A model generated the notes under the pieces. The model was not told the DNA's origin. It saw only the letters and a list, made by a program, of their open reading frames with translations, and ran no database searches. Positions 1-11,498 of a DNA stretch of 64,000 nt are shown here, in pieces. The DNA is from Phialocephala subalpina (Eukaryota; Ascomycota; Leotiomycetes; Helotiales; Mollisiaceae): positions 507,210 through 571,209 of the forward strand of contig FJOG01000029.1 of the NCBI GenBank assembly GCA_900073065.1. The letters are read 5' to 3'. Positions within the stretch are counted from its first letter, which is position 1; every line of letters begins with the position of its first letter. Position numbers and translations under genes: made by a program.

Positions 1-1669
1 CTCCAAGATTCAACGGGCAGTCTCTCAGTTCCCGACATGTCACGCGGCGCGTTATATCCTGACCCCAGCAATCCAAACAAATTCTGGCTGTTCGGAGGTT
101 CAACTGCCATGGACAACATGACATTCGTGGGCTGGCAATGGCCACAGCCAGGCGCTGATTCACTATGGTCCTACGATAGTAGCAACAATACCTGGACTGC
201 ATACAACATGTCAAAATATGGGATCTCCAAGCCGGCTTCTGGACCGACGACTTCTATTCCAGAGAAAGGTTTGGCGTTTTGGTTCAACGGCATGCAGGAT
301 AATGGGAGTTCGGCCGAGACAACTGTGTTGCAGGGCTCCGCTCGATTTTTGAGCGGCATGGTGGTCTTGGATTTGAATAACCAGTCTGCCAGGAATCTTT
401 CGACTACGGCTGTAAGTTTGCAAGCCAGGGTACGAGGCCAGATGGTGCATGTGCCCCTACCTGGCTCGGATGGTATCTTGGTCCTCATAGGAGGTGGGGC
501 AAAGTCGACTTCAGATCTGACGCATGATTGGAAAGGTGAGTTCTACCCCTCGAGATTGAAATTTGTCGATACCTCGCTAACCACCAATCGTTCAGGAACT
601 CTAGTGTCTCTTCAATCTGTGGACATTTTTGATGTCGGCTCCCTGAACAACGCAAGCACCCCAGATGGCGTTTGGTACTCACAACGGACATCCGGCTCGA
701 CTCCAAGTCCACGCATAGACGCATGCCTAGTCGCTGCCCCAGCACCCGACAACTCGAGCTATAATATATACATGTATGGAGGACGAGATGGAGTCAATAC
801 GTATTTTGATGAAGTATGGATCCTCAGCTTGCCGTCATTTCAATGGGTTCAAGTCAATTCCGGCTACTCACCACGGTACTCGCACACTTGCCATGTCGTT
901 GGCAGCCGACAAATGATCACAGTTGGAGGGGCCACCACGTCCAATGTCGCTGCGGACTGCGATTGGGAAACCAAGAGTGTGGGCGTTTTGGATATGAGCT
1001 CGATCAGTTGGGGCAGCTCGTATAATGCTAACGCAAATCCGTACACAGTACCTGATGACATAGTCAGGGCTGTTGGTGGAACGTAAGATTCCCACTCTCA
1101 ATCTCTATTTGCTTTCTAGATCACGTGTATGTGACAGGACAGGTTATTGACATGTTTCCAGGGTCAACGGTAACGCCACAGTCGGGGAACCAGCAACAGG
1201 ATTCGCAAATCCAAAGCTAAAGGCTCTCTTTTACCCAAACTCGGCAGCAAACAGCACACTTTCGAATTCTACGCCCTCAACCTCCACCGCAACATCGTCC
1301 GCCACTACCTCAGCCGCTTCAAACAAAAAAGCTTCCTCTACAGGTGCCATCGCTGGCGGTGTCATCGGCGGACTCGCCGTCCTTACCATCATTCTCGGTG
1401 CAATCCTCTTCTTTCTTCAACGAAGGAAACAAAAGCACACGACATATGAGCTGAATAGTAACACTGATCCCGATGTTCCACAACTGCATAGCAATCATAA
1501 GGAGCCTGCGATGTTGGGTAGTACTGCAGTGTTTGAGAAGTACGGATCGAGTACAATGGTTTCGGAATTGCCGGATGATCGTGAGATGGATAAGAAGAGT
1601 CACATTAGCAGGCAGGAGGACCAGGCGCCTGTTGAAATGCCTGCTGGTGATGTGCCAAGGTCGACATGA
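1..1669 (+). CDS. Kelch-type beta-propeller membrane protein, 5' partial
   Basis: The reading frame is open at base 1, so the start lies outside the window. The visible part carries kelch/galactose-oxidase-like repeats (motifs such as FWLFGGS, YMYGGRDG and a late Y-S-H-T-C...GG), then a Ser/Thr/Asn-rich stalk, a single hydrophobic helix (around 1351-1410) followed by the basic stop-transfer RRKQK, and a cytosolic tail of about 75 residues ending at TGA 1667-1669. An intron at 1083-1161 joins the propeller to the stalk. A second 60-bp intron, 536-595, is inferred inside the open frame: it starts GTGAG, ends TCAG and has a CTAAC branch point, but carries no stop. The protein is probably a cell-surface, wall-proximal protein. 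No catalytic galactose-oxidase residues were identified, so no enzyme activity is claimed. Confidence 0.8.
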
Positions 1670-1867
1670 TGCGACTAAGGGAGGAAGTTATGTTATCACA
1701 TGGTCGCGTTGTCACTTCATTTGTACGTGGGTTTAAGTTGAGGGTCACTATTTACTGTTTATCATTCAAAAAGACGTTCAATTTCTTGGGGGGCGGGGGG
1801 GGGGGCTTCATTCTTCTATCTCTCTCGTCCCATCCAGTTGGGAGATGGATCATGGTACGAAACCTAG

Positions 1868-2140
1868 TCACATCATGAGACACCCACAACACTTTCTCCT
1901 CTTCTTCGCCATCTTCTTATCATTCAGGCTGATCACTACCTTCTGCTCAAAGCGATGGGACCGAAGATCATCCATACGACTCATTTTTTCTCGCTCGGCA
2001 GCTAGGACTTCCGAGTCAAGAATTGCTTCTGTGCGTGTCTTTGATCCCATTGGGTGAGAGCTCAAAGCCTCGCCCGGAGTAGTGGTTTGGTTGATATTTG
2101 GTTCTGCGGGGACTTGAGTGTTAATAACTACTAGAGCCAT
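1868..2140 (-). CDS. Small basic protein with C-terminal cysteine cluster (hypothetical)
   Basis: This is a 90-residue ORF whose C-terminus is KKMAKKRRKCCGCLMM. A polybasic stretch followed by clustered cysteines resembles a palmitoylation-type membrane anchor. The rest is polar, with a predicted helical Glu/Arg-rich middle (around residues 40-65). A TATA-like AATAAATA lies about 90 bp upstream on the same strand (near 2227-2234). It is convergent with the kelch gene. I do not recognise the family; plausibility rests on composition and the promoter-like element, and it could still be chance. Confidence 0.42.
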   Translation of the reverse strand: MALVVINTQVPAEPNINQTTTPGEALSSHPMGSKTRTEAILDSEVLAAEREKMSRMDDLRSHRFEQKVVISLNDKKMAKKRRKCCGCLMM

Positions 2141-2561
2141 TACATTGCGTTGGTGTTGGTGTTTGTGTGGGAGTTTGGAGGTATGATATGAATCGAATGA
2201 GAATGCAACCAGCTAGCAAGCAGAGTATTTATTCGCCCTACAAATGGTTGACTTTTGTTCTGCCTATATGTCTACTGCTCGATTAGCGAAAAGATTACGT
2301 GCAATCCCCTTTCCTCCCTGCTTGCTTTGTCCTCCGCGGCCCTCGCCGAGCAATATATCCCTGTGTCAGACCAAGAAAGAGACGTGGCAGACAAGCGCCG
2401 TGTACAACATGCTTTTTTCTTTCTTTAATGGATTAATCATGAATAAATCCATTGTCGTAGAATGAATAAAGGGGAAGAACAATTACAAAAGACAATGTCC
2501 TAGCCCCGCTCAGGGTTCGCTAGATTTCCCCCTTTGCGCTTGTCCACCAATAAAACAAAGA

Positions 2562-4017
2562 ATGACTTACCCAAGCTTGTTTTTTTGGCGTTGAACTCGA
2601 ATTCAACGTCGCCTACCTATACCCGGACAATATTCTTGACACTTCAGATCCTCGCGTCTCTCAAATAAAGCCTACCGATGCGGACGTTACTAGAGCTACT
2701 TTGCCCTTCGCCAACGCACCTCTCACTTGCGACCAAGCCTTCAACCATTCAGATGAATATGTTCGCGATTCTCGCCCTACTATAATGGGAATCACTATCC
2801 GAAACAGAATCACCAAAGCCCTCGCCGACGCTAGACTTCCCATAGATCCGGACCTATATGCAAAGACGAAGATCTCTAATTGGGGAACAGAATTCGACGA
2901 TAGTATTCGGCCGCCTACAGATGATCGGCCATACGAATGGTAGGGGGTTGAGCTCGTATCTCCTGCTTACGAGTTCAATCTCGAGAATTTGTTAGCTATT
3001 CAAAAGGTTTGCAGAATTTCGACCTCAAACTTCCTTACGGACACTAACGAGAGTACAGGTGTCCACGTTCACGTCCCTTTTAGAATTGACAAATTATAAA
3101 ACTTTCACTCGTTGAAAAACTTATTGACGTTTATCTCGGCCTTTAAATCGCAATTTGACAGCATTAATCTTACTGATCGTCAACAAAAGGAGAACGGTAA
3201 CATTGCGAGCTATGCGAAAAGTATGAGAGCCAGCTCAAAATTGGCTATAGACTTTTGGGACGAGTTCCAGAAAGAGATAACGCCACTTCAAGGTCTTGTC
3301 AAGTTGGAGCATTTCCAAGAAAGTCAAATGCTCTAGATGCTCAAAGCGGTGTTATTTGATGGTACAAGCAGGTACATGGCATATAATGTCCAGACTATCG
3401 TCGACTTGATCGAGCAGTATGATCTTTATAAGGCAAAGCCGACTGTCGAGTTTCGACAGCACGAAGGCACATTAAATGGAACCCGAACTGTAGAATTTAT
3501 CAAACTATGGTGTGGTGTTATCAAATGCCTAGAGACCAGTACCCTTCAACAATCACGGACTTGCTTCAGCATACGGCAAGCGGGAAGTATATCAAAACTA
3601 ACGATGAGAGTGTAGATGACAAGAACATGCGTCGTTATGGTCCAATTCCAACTAAAGGTGATTTCACCATAATCAATCTCCTAGAACGCATGGGTCTTCA
3701 AGAGGCCCCGACTTCTACCGCACACGTTCTTATCCAGTCGAAGGGCAACCATCTCTCCATCCCGTCCCACAGTACAAGCAAGAGCGCAGGCGCTGAAGGT
3801 GATATGGGAGGACATGGATATGATTGACCGATTCTCCAAACCAGCAGGCTGGTCTCGGGACTCAGATCATCCTATGTGGCCTGATCATGAAAAGATTGAA
3901 GATGAAGAAGAGCAATCAGAGGACGAAGAGAATTCAGATGACAATAATTCCGACGAGAAGAGTTCTGACGAAAAGGGCTCAGATGCTAGATCGGCGGGCT
4001 ATGAGTCGCCAGATTAA
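2562..4017 (+). pseudogene. Broken Amidoligase_2-type gene
   Basis: The conceptual product resembles the putative amidoligase family (ATP-grasp/glutamine-synthetase-like fold, peptide-bond-forming enzymes): an N-terminal FFGVELEF, a second GVELVSP, a GVHVHV and a VEFRQHEGTL segment appear in family order. The frame is broken repeatedly. The start ATG 2562 is out of frame with FGVELEF because of a T7 run at 2580-2586. There is a TAG at 2941-2943 within PYEW*GVELVSP, stops and a frame change around 3080-3110, a TAG at 3334-3336, and later frame changes near 3540 and 3800. The end is an acidic Ser/Asp/Glu tail closing at 4017. Fungal homologues are usually one continuous protein, so this is a decayed copy. 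Confidence 0.75.
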
Positions 4018-4988
4018 ATTCTTACTCGCTTGGAAACATATTGGCGATCAAATTGAATGAAGAACTTAGAAATAGCAACGTATGAAAGGCAACTCACATG
4101 TTTTCAATTACCCTTCAGTGAGCCAGTGACCGCCAACTCAGGGGCTCGACTCGGCTAAATCCTTGGCACCACTGCCCTTCTCGCAGAGGGCCAAACGCAT
4201 ACGTAATAGACGAATAGGAAAGTGAGGCGGGTGAGAGCCCGCAAAGGAGAGACGATGAAATGTGCCTCGTTTTACTGTCATTTTTATACGTCAAACGGAA
4301 TTCGCACGCATTATAGAATATCTCTCACGTGAAGCGGGGAACGATTATTACTGGCTCGGATACAGGAATAAATACCCTAGGCTAGCTAGAAATAGCAGCT
4401 TTCCCGAGTCGTCCATCCTCGACCTGCCATTCTCGACCTCCCATCCTCAACACCTCAACTTCCCATCCCCAATAGCGTCGCTTTTTAACATCGACATTTG
4501 TGCTTTTATTCAATTGAAAGGCAATTCATTTGATAAGCAATGGAAAGATTTGCAGACGATTAAGGAGCGACGTCTCAAGACTACACGTTCTGGCGATTTG
4601 CCCTTTGGAACCGAAGCTACCAGCTTCTACGATGAAAACCTTTTCAGCAGCCGATGGCAGCTTCTATTGGATGCCAATCAAGCACGTGATCAGTACCGCA
4701 AAATTACGCCACACGATTCTTTGCTCCTTCCGACCTCGAACGACTTTTAACACAAATACTTGTCGCAATAGCCATATAGAATAAATGCAAGAGAAAAACG
4801 ACACACCAATCCATCAAATATTTAGAGATAAGTCAAGAGCAATGATATAATGTAAGAATGTCCGTAAGAAACATCTGCTCCCAAACTCTACTCCCCACCC
4901 CCCGTGCCCAACAACCCCAATACACCAGCCTCGTCCCGATGAACTGTACACCAACAGAGCCTTTTCAATAACAGAACAACTCCTCGAA
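4018..4988. other. Intergenic, no supported gene
   Basis: A 162-codon open frame at 4262-4750 on the plus strand has no recognisable domain, low-complexity repeated Ser/Pro/Leu text and no promoter or intron signals I can support. I treat it as probable chance. Confidence 0.4.
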
Positions 4989-5505
4989 TCAGACATCCTT
5001 CCTTCTTCGTTTAATCTCTTCGCTATCGGAGCTATGTTGAGAGGATGTTCGTGAGATGACGTGTGTGTGTTCGTGATAGAATCGTACGTGACCAATCGCT
5101 CCCTCATCTGCAGCTCTCGGTGCTCTATCTATACACAAATGTCAGTTTGGTTCTGAAATCAAAACAGATCGAAGTTGAATAAGAAGTATAGGGTAACGTA
5201 CTGTTGTCGACGATCATGGTTCGAAGTGTAAGGTAAGCCAACACAACGCCGAGGAGGTTAGCGATGATACCACACACACCCAAGACGATGGAGATGATCG
5301 CATCTTCATTCACTGCAGAAATGTTAGAAGCAAGAAGTTGGAAGCTATGGGGTTGATATGAGACAGGGATCTGAATGAGGCGTCCAATGGGAGGCATGTA
5401 GCGGAAGGCTGACGCCCAAGGGGAAAGAGGACCACGTGATGTGTTAAGGCTTTCTTGATGCTGCAGGGATGCAGGAGGAAATAGAAAATTGAAGGATGTA
5501 CCCAT
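4989..5505 (-). CDS. Small single-span membrane protein, cluster family member M1
   Basis: This has three exons: 5505-5502 (ATGG only), 5312-5202 and 5128-4989; both introns are phase 1. The product is 84 residues. It begins MVNEDAI, followed by one hydrophobic helix (about residues 6-29, ending AYLTLRTM) and a polar tail with FYHEHTHV and a basic end (KRRRKDV). There is no signal peptide; basic residues after the helix suggest N-out, tail-in topology. The family pattern is M-V-x-x-D ... hydrophobic helix ... Y-(L/W)-x-x-R ... (F/L)-R-x-E-H-T. TATA-like ATTATATAG lies roughly 80-90 bp upstream. CACGTG occurs in intron 1 (5432-5437). Function is unknown. It is closest in tail to M2. Confidence 0.72.
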
Positions 5506-6629
5506 TATGAAAGATTTTGAAAAGAGAATTGTTGGCGTATTCAAAATAGAAGAAACTGATTGTTGGATGTTGAAGACTCTATATAATGACAAGTTCATGT
5601 TGCCTCCAAAGATCTGCAGGATCTTATCGCGATGTATTTTACCACTTATCCCTGTCCCGAACGGCCTTGCAAATTTCTAAGACGCTAAACCAAGCCATTC
5701 GCCGTCAAGCTTTTCCTTCACCCGACATACAAGCTGGGCAACGGCTTGCTTGGCCGCGTCCAATCGCCGTTGCGTCCCGAAGACTGACTGTGAATCCGCC
5801 AATTACAGTGCCTCGAAGGATCATCTGCACCTAACCTCAAAACTCAAGCGAACAAATCACAATTCTTTGTCGCGGGATTGGAAGGCCATGCTACAGCACT
5901 CACCCCCCTTCTCATCACTCACCGTCTCGTACATCCTCCGGGGCCAAGGGCACATCATATCACCTCATTCAATGCGGGGACCGAGAAACATCATCGTACG
6001 ATAGGCGATTGGCTGTGCTTGCTTCGTTGGTACGCCACATTGCGAAATCCGTGACGTTCGACGTCGTTGTTGCCCAAATTAACAAGGCTGTCGTTTCAAC
6101 CGGTAAGGTTAGGTCAGTACCCCTCCAAATCTCGAACAGGTGCGCTAAACACTGTTGACGGAGCCATAAGGCTACGACTGAAGTTTGAAGGTTATATGGC
6201 CTTGCGCAATCCTAGCCTCAGGTACCCGCCGGGTTGGGCGTGTGATTTTGAAGGGTGCAAGCGGGATTGATTCTTCTAAATCTACGTGAGAAGTCCTTTT
6301 ATGGAAGGAGCTTCGAACTAGCTGACAAAGAAAACGTGATGTCACGTGCTGGATATCACGGTCGCGCGGACTTCAACCTCTTCAACAAAAAGTTCAAACA
6401 GTGCTAGGACATTGAGAATGCCGACACCGTAGAACGAAGCCTGAACCGGAAATGATCTGAAGCAATTCGTCAAATACCCTCCAGACTGATGTATAACAAA
6501 GTACATGCAGCAAAACAACTCCAAAAACCCATTGGAACTACGCCTTCAAATCCAAAAACTCCAACGCTCTATCGCGCATCCCTCTAGCACTTGCCTAAGT
6601 TCATATCCACTGTCTTCAAACAGCCATTC

Positions 6630-6928
6630 TCAACGCCTTCGGAAACTCGAGCCATTCGCCTCGGAATATCTTTTCGAGACCAAATGCGTATGCTCATGAT
6701 AGAATCGAACTTGATCTGGAAGATGATGCTGAGAGAGATTTGCTAGTGCCTAGTCAGTCTCAAGATCATCTGTGGGATGAGAAGTATGTCAGCGCTGGGG
6801 ACAATTGCACGTACCGTTATTGCCTTTTGTCATGGAACGAAGGGTGAGGTATGCAAGCAGAACCGCCAAGAAGTTGATGATGGTGCCGAGGAGACCGAAT
6901 ATGATCGCAATGATTGTATCTGATACCA
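6630..6928 (-). CDS. Small single-span membrane protein, family member M2 (first exon not located)
   Basis: Exon 2 (6928-6815) encodes VSDTIIAIIFG followed by the family membrane helix ending AYLTLRSM. Exon 3 (6742-6630) encodes NLSQHHLPDQVRFYHEHTHL and a basic end, SSFRRR. Splice sites are canonical and the frames join in phase 1. If the usual 4-nt ATGG exon exists upstream, the product is 76 residues, but I could not find an ATGG followed by GT between about 6930 and 7300. The gene may use a different start or may be silent. The tail is the nearest relative of M1. Confidence 0.6.
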
Positions 6929-7965
6929 CTATTGAGGTCAGTTGAGAATAATAAAGTGCATCTTAGAGTAGAACTATGCTGTGAATCAACAAGTAGAAAG
7001 AAAGAAATCAAGACGTGAGGTGGTGCGAGGCTGTGACAACATAGCTCCTCCCTTGTCGACATGAGATCACATGCTTCAGCTGAAATGTCAAAAGATATAC
7101 AGCGACGTACTTTTAAGTTTTATCCGCGAAAATTTGTGATCAGGGTAAGGCTACCGCCAAGGTAAGATTGATTTCGAATGTTCAGCGACATTTTGAAAGA
7201 GCAGTTGTGAGGTCTAAATACTATGCCAAAGACCTTGAATGAAAGCCTTAATATTTATCGTGTGACTTTGTGAGGAGGTGATTGAGCGGTAAAAGCTGAG
7301 AATGGTCCGTGCCTGAGGAACTTGCACGTGTTGCCTTTGCTCCAGTGCGGAATGGCCCATCAAACACCGACGACAAGGCTGACTTTGTGGAAGCGAACCT
7401 ATAGATTGGGCATTACCCCGCTTTCGTCTTGCCATCCATTTATCCAGAATTATCCAGAGCGAGGCTGAGAAAGCGACCAGTAATGTTTATGTTAGATCTG
7501 AACAGAGAAAATGAGCCTGGCTTAGGAGAAAGGTGACTAAGAAATGTAGGACCATGAGTTCAAAATCTCAGCACTTTCAATCTCCCAGCCTTGCCTGGAC
7601 ATTCCTGGATACGTCCTTATTCTACCATGACCTCATTATTTAAGCTACGTATTGAGCCGAGTCGTGAAAAACAGAACCCAGGCAAGGCTCGGAGATTGGA
7701 AATATCGCGCCCGATCATGTGATGACTTCCATGATTGGTCTTCCTTGAAGCAGGTCGAAGGCGACGATAATAGACTGAAAGTCTTAAACAAGAACAAAAA
7801 TCATGATACCGAAGAACCAGACATAGCTGCTAATAAGTGTGTAAAGCTACGAATAAATTTCGCTAACAAGAATTGTAGCTAGAAGCAGAAGAACTTCCTC
7901 AACCCTTCCTAGTAGATCAACTCGGAAATTCATTCGACAATCAACAGCATCTCAAGGCCAACTCA

Positions 7966-8453
7966 TCAATCACTCTGCACTCTCTGTCTTAACCTCCCCA
8001 TATCCGACGCTCGAAGCGGCAACCCAGGAGGAAATGTAGATTCTCGTCGAAAAGTTGGTGTATACCGATAATCTTGCGGTGTTTGAACTCCATTCTTGCT
8101 ATCTGTCCCTCAGGGAGTTAGAACTGACGTCTATAAACTGGTGAGAGGTTGGCAAGTTCTTACCTTCGCTCGTAATCCTCGCTCGGTACATCCAATATGC
8201 AAGTACGATAGTGACAAGATTGACGAGGGCGCTGAGAAGCCCGAAGGCAATAGCTATGGAAGTATCTGTGAATACTAGTGTTGAATCGTTAGCTAAGGTA
8301 TAACTCGAAAGTGACGATAAGGCGGAAGGTGTAAATGAGACAAGATCAAGCAGCTACATCAAGTAAGGGGACAATTGCTGATTTGACTAGATGCACGTGA
8401 CAGAGCCGACTTGAGCAAGTGGAAGGAGTAGTGACGAGAAGCAACCTACCCAT
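7966..8453 (-). CDS. Small single-span membrane protein, family member M3
   Basis: Exons are 8453-8450 (ATGG), 8274-8164 and 8102-7966, with both introns in phase 1, giving 83 residues. It starts MVFTDTSIAIAFG, has one membrane helix ending AYWMYRAR, and a tail with TFRRESTF in place of the usual RHEHTY and an end QRVQSD. It is the most diverged tail of the intact members. CACGTG lies inside intron 1 (8394-8399). The donor after exon 1 is GTAGG. No function can be assigned from the sequence. Confidence 0.7.
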
Positions 8454-9135
8454 CTTGAGAAGGTGCACAAAGCGAGATGTTTTGGTTTGAGGTTTGAGAT
8501 GGTATGGAGTAATGATGCCAATGACAGATGTATTCAAAAGATGTTCTGGTGCTTCGAGAAAGTCCTTCAAGTTGTAGAATGCGAAGTCAATAGGATGATT
8601 GATTGTGGGGGATGGATTGGCAAGACTAGAAAACAAACGGATATCGAAGAAACTTTATAGCGAAAGCACGGTGGCTTGAAAACGACCGGTTTTCTTCCAA
8701 ATAAGGATTTGTACGGACCATCCGTACTCAGTCTGATCATTTCGCAGGAGAGCACGGAAGCTCCCGTCCATGAACCAATAGAAATTGTAAATATGAGTGG
8801 CGGTGCAGCTCCGAAGAAACTCCGGGACCGAAGCGAGGTACGAAAGTGGCTGAATTCTTATATCCGAACGTTCGGACTTCGTCTGATGTGGCTGACTTCA
8901 GCCTCGCAACAGGAAATCTAGATCATGGGATTAGATCGTTATCGATCGGGAGGTTAGCGGATCTTCTGAATCGGAGAATGGATTTAGAAAATTTATGAGA
9001 AGCATTTACTATCTTCTGATATAGGCATTATAAAAGCACATTGTACGATGCAAGACGGTACTTTGGCGAGCGCAAGAAACGATGACAATCGTCCTAGGTA
9101 GTAGTAGCACTGGAACTTGGTAGGGCATCGAGATT

Positions 9136-9321
9136 ATGAGGATCTTCAGCGTGGGAGGATGCAGCGAAAAAGAAAGGAGCAGCTCCGCCGCCCCAAAACC
9201 AAAACCTTCGAGTTTTCGCGGAGTACTAGCTGCAGAAACCGTTACGACTTTGTATGACTACGAACCTCACACCGAGAGAGATTTGAGCTTCACAACCGGT
9301 GATATGACGAGGGAGATCTGA
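9136..9321 (+). pseudogene. Fragment of an SH3 domain (Rvs167/amphiphysin-like)
   Basis: The translated segment reads PKPKPSSFRG, then ETVTTLYDYEPHTERDLSF and TTGD, which is the start of an SH3 domain (ALYDYE...DLSF..GD) preceded by a Pro/Lys linker, as in the C-terminus of Rvs167-type BAR adaptors. The frame ends right after GDMTREI with TGA, where the tryptophan and PxNY core of an SH3 should follow; I see neither downstream. No BAR domain is seen upstream. I interpret this as a relic of a duplicated or transposed endocytic adaptor gene. Confidence 0.5.
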
Positions 9322-9610
9322 AGACAAATTTTCTTGCATCGCGCCTTAGAGACCATGACCATTCGAAAAGTGTTTGGCAGTAAGAACGACAACGAGACGA
9401 GCAGAACTCCAAGCGAAACCAACATGACGACAAGGGAAAGAAATTTTCTCGTTACATGAGAGAAGAGAAAGCTGCAAGCCATGGCATGGCAAGGTGTTTT
9501 TGCCCGGACCAATTTTCAGCTCCAACCTGAACGCCAACCCCAACTCCAGCCACCACACTCCTCTAGTTCGGCAAAAGATGAATCCATTAATACTACCCTC
9601 ATGGTGTCAT

Positions 9611-10124
9611 CTACAACCGCTGCCTCACTGCGCTCGTATTTGGACTCCCGATTTGTAGTGTAGGTGGTAGTGCTGGGAGCAGTGCTGTTTCGGGAAAGGT
9701 AGCACCGGAGCTAGGAAAGCCTCGAAAGGTATGTTCGACACGATGAACATATTCGTATCGTAGCGCAAATCCCGAGTCGAGATATTTTCAGCAGAGATTT
9801 AGCATCAACTTTCTCATCGTGACCCAAGGCAAATTGATTGACTTGTCTGTGGAACAGTGGAAAAGAGAATTAAGGGGCGTACGCTTGCTACTAGAGACCA
9901 TAAATCGATACGACAAATAGGCAATGTAGATGCCGACAAGACTGACAAGACCGATGGTGGTGGCGATGATGCCGAAGGTAATAGCAATTGCTGTATCAGT
10001 GGACACTATGTGTGATCAGCGAGGCAAGCTCGAAAGGGGGTAAAACTGAAGCTAGAAGCACGTGATAGAAGACATGGTACTTCTATTGGGTATCTGAAGG
10101 GTGAAGGAGGTGTGGCTTACTTGT
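9611..10124 (-). pseudogene. Small membrane protein family member M4, inactivated
   Basis: Exon 2 (10005-9883) is intact and encodes VSTDTAIAITFG plus an extended helix region ending AYLSYRFM. Joining exon 3 at 9846 keeps phase 1 but meets a TGA before the tail motif LRYEYVHRVEHTF. The position of the 4-nt start exon reads ACAA|GTAAGC (10124-10121) instead of ATGG|GTAAG, so no start codon remains while the splice donor survives. The tail is longer than in other members (stop at 9613-9611). CACGTG is still present in the presumed intron 1 (10059-10064). Confidence 0.6.
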
Positions 10125-11057
10125 GATGTATGCAGCAAACGAGGCCGAGGAAGTCGAGTAATTATCGCGATGATCTAAGAGGAAGGAATGGTGAATTGAT
10201 TTTGACTTGCGGAAGCTATATTGTTGCGCGACTAAGCAAAGTAAGAAGGGCCAAAAGGTCGTGAGCTCAACATTTGTAGCATTTTTTTGCGGGCTGTGGA
10301 CATTGACCAAGTGTTGTACAGCATCACGAGTTCTCTATGTATGCACGTGCTGTGCTACGTTTCATAGATCGCATATTCGAGTATCCAATGCACTCCGGGA
10401 ACGACGGCGCGGTCCCACCCTCTTGGCAATTCAACGCCACTGGTCTCGCTAATCCACTTCGTCAAGCCACAGACAAACAACGCATCATTGCGCAGCGATG
10501 ATGGTCCAGTAAACCTGCCCTCTGCTCATAGCGTGGCACGTGACATACGTCATGCGAGAGAGAGTCACAATTCCGTCCAACAAAGCTTTTAATTGGAATG
10601 AACTCACAGAAAAAGTTCGCTCCTTCTCAACGATAGTCTTAGTTTGCAGAGCAAAATTGTAGCTAGAGAAGACCTAGGGATTTGAATTTTACGCATCTCT
10701 CATATCGTTCTTCAATAATGTGTAAGGTGCTATGAGGGGCCTTTGATCAGATGATGGAATTAACGAATCGACAGTGAGCACTCGCTCCATCCTTGACAGG
10801 ATAGGTTATGTACATTAATAACACAGAAAACATAAATATTCACAATCTCTCGACTTCGAGAGTAGCAAGACACGACACGAAGGAAGCACGCATGACAACA
10901 ACAGCTTTTAAAACCAAAACCAGAGACGATAAGCAATTGATCATAGATTCATAATGTCCCGACTCCTCATTAGATACAGAAAGATAAAAGTAACCACGAG
11001 AACATTTCTGGATCCCACCCATCCGTTAAACACCTGAGCGCCTACACCCAGCAATCT

Positions 11058-11498
11058 CTAAGCCCGACGTCTAATGTTCCCCTTATTCAAGCTCTCAAGT
11101 AGCATGCCTGGTGGAGGGAAGGTATGTTCGAGTCGGAGGATAGGACGATGTTCGAGTTCCGTGTGAGGTCCTCCATCTATGTAGTGTATGCATTAGATCT
11201 GCCCTCCATGGAAAATAGCAAGGAAATTATTGAGATGGTGCAACAGAAGAGACAACCGACTGGTTCCTAGGATCATAGCTCGATAAGTCCAATACGCAAG
11301 CAGCATGCTAACGAAACTGATGATGGCGCTGATGATGCCGAACGCAATTGCAATCGCTGTGTCTGGAGATACTTTGTGACTGTCAGTACCAGTAATCAGA
11401 ACATACAAGAGCTCGATGATTGGAGAAGGTGATATAAGGTTACAAGACGGAGCACGTGACAGCAGGAACAAGGCTGATTCTAGGACAGACTGACCCAT
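11058..11498 (-). CDS. Small single-span membrane protein, family member M5
   Basis: Exons are 11498-11495 (ATGG), 11371-11261 and 11176-11058, both introns phase 1, product 77 residues. It starts MVSPDTAIAIAFG, has one helix ending AYWTYRAM and a tail with LRLEHTF and a basic C-terminus, GNIRRRA. The exon 2 donor is GTCGGT, weaker than in its relatives. A TATA-like CATATAAG lies about 100 bp upstream. CACGTG is in intron 1 (11453-11458). The tail is most like P6, which lies 19 kb away on the other strand. Confidence 0.7.

Noticed and set aside
4262..4750. 162-codon plus-strand ORF
   Set aside because: No domain, no splice or promoter support, and composition like neighbouring non-coding DNA.
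10083..10310. Possible twelfth copy of the small membrane family near 10140-10190 (minus)
   Set aside because: Only a short GCGATAATT...CTCGGCCTCGTT resemblance, no helix in any frame; too weak to call.
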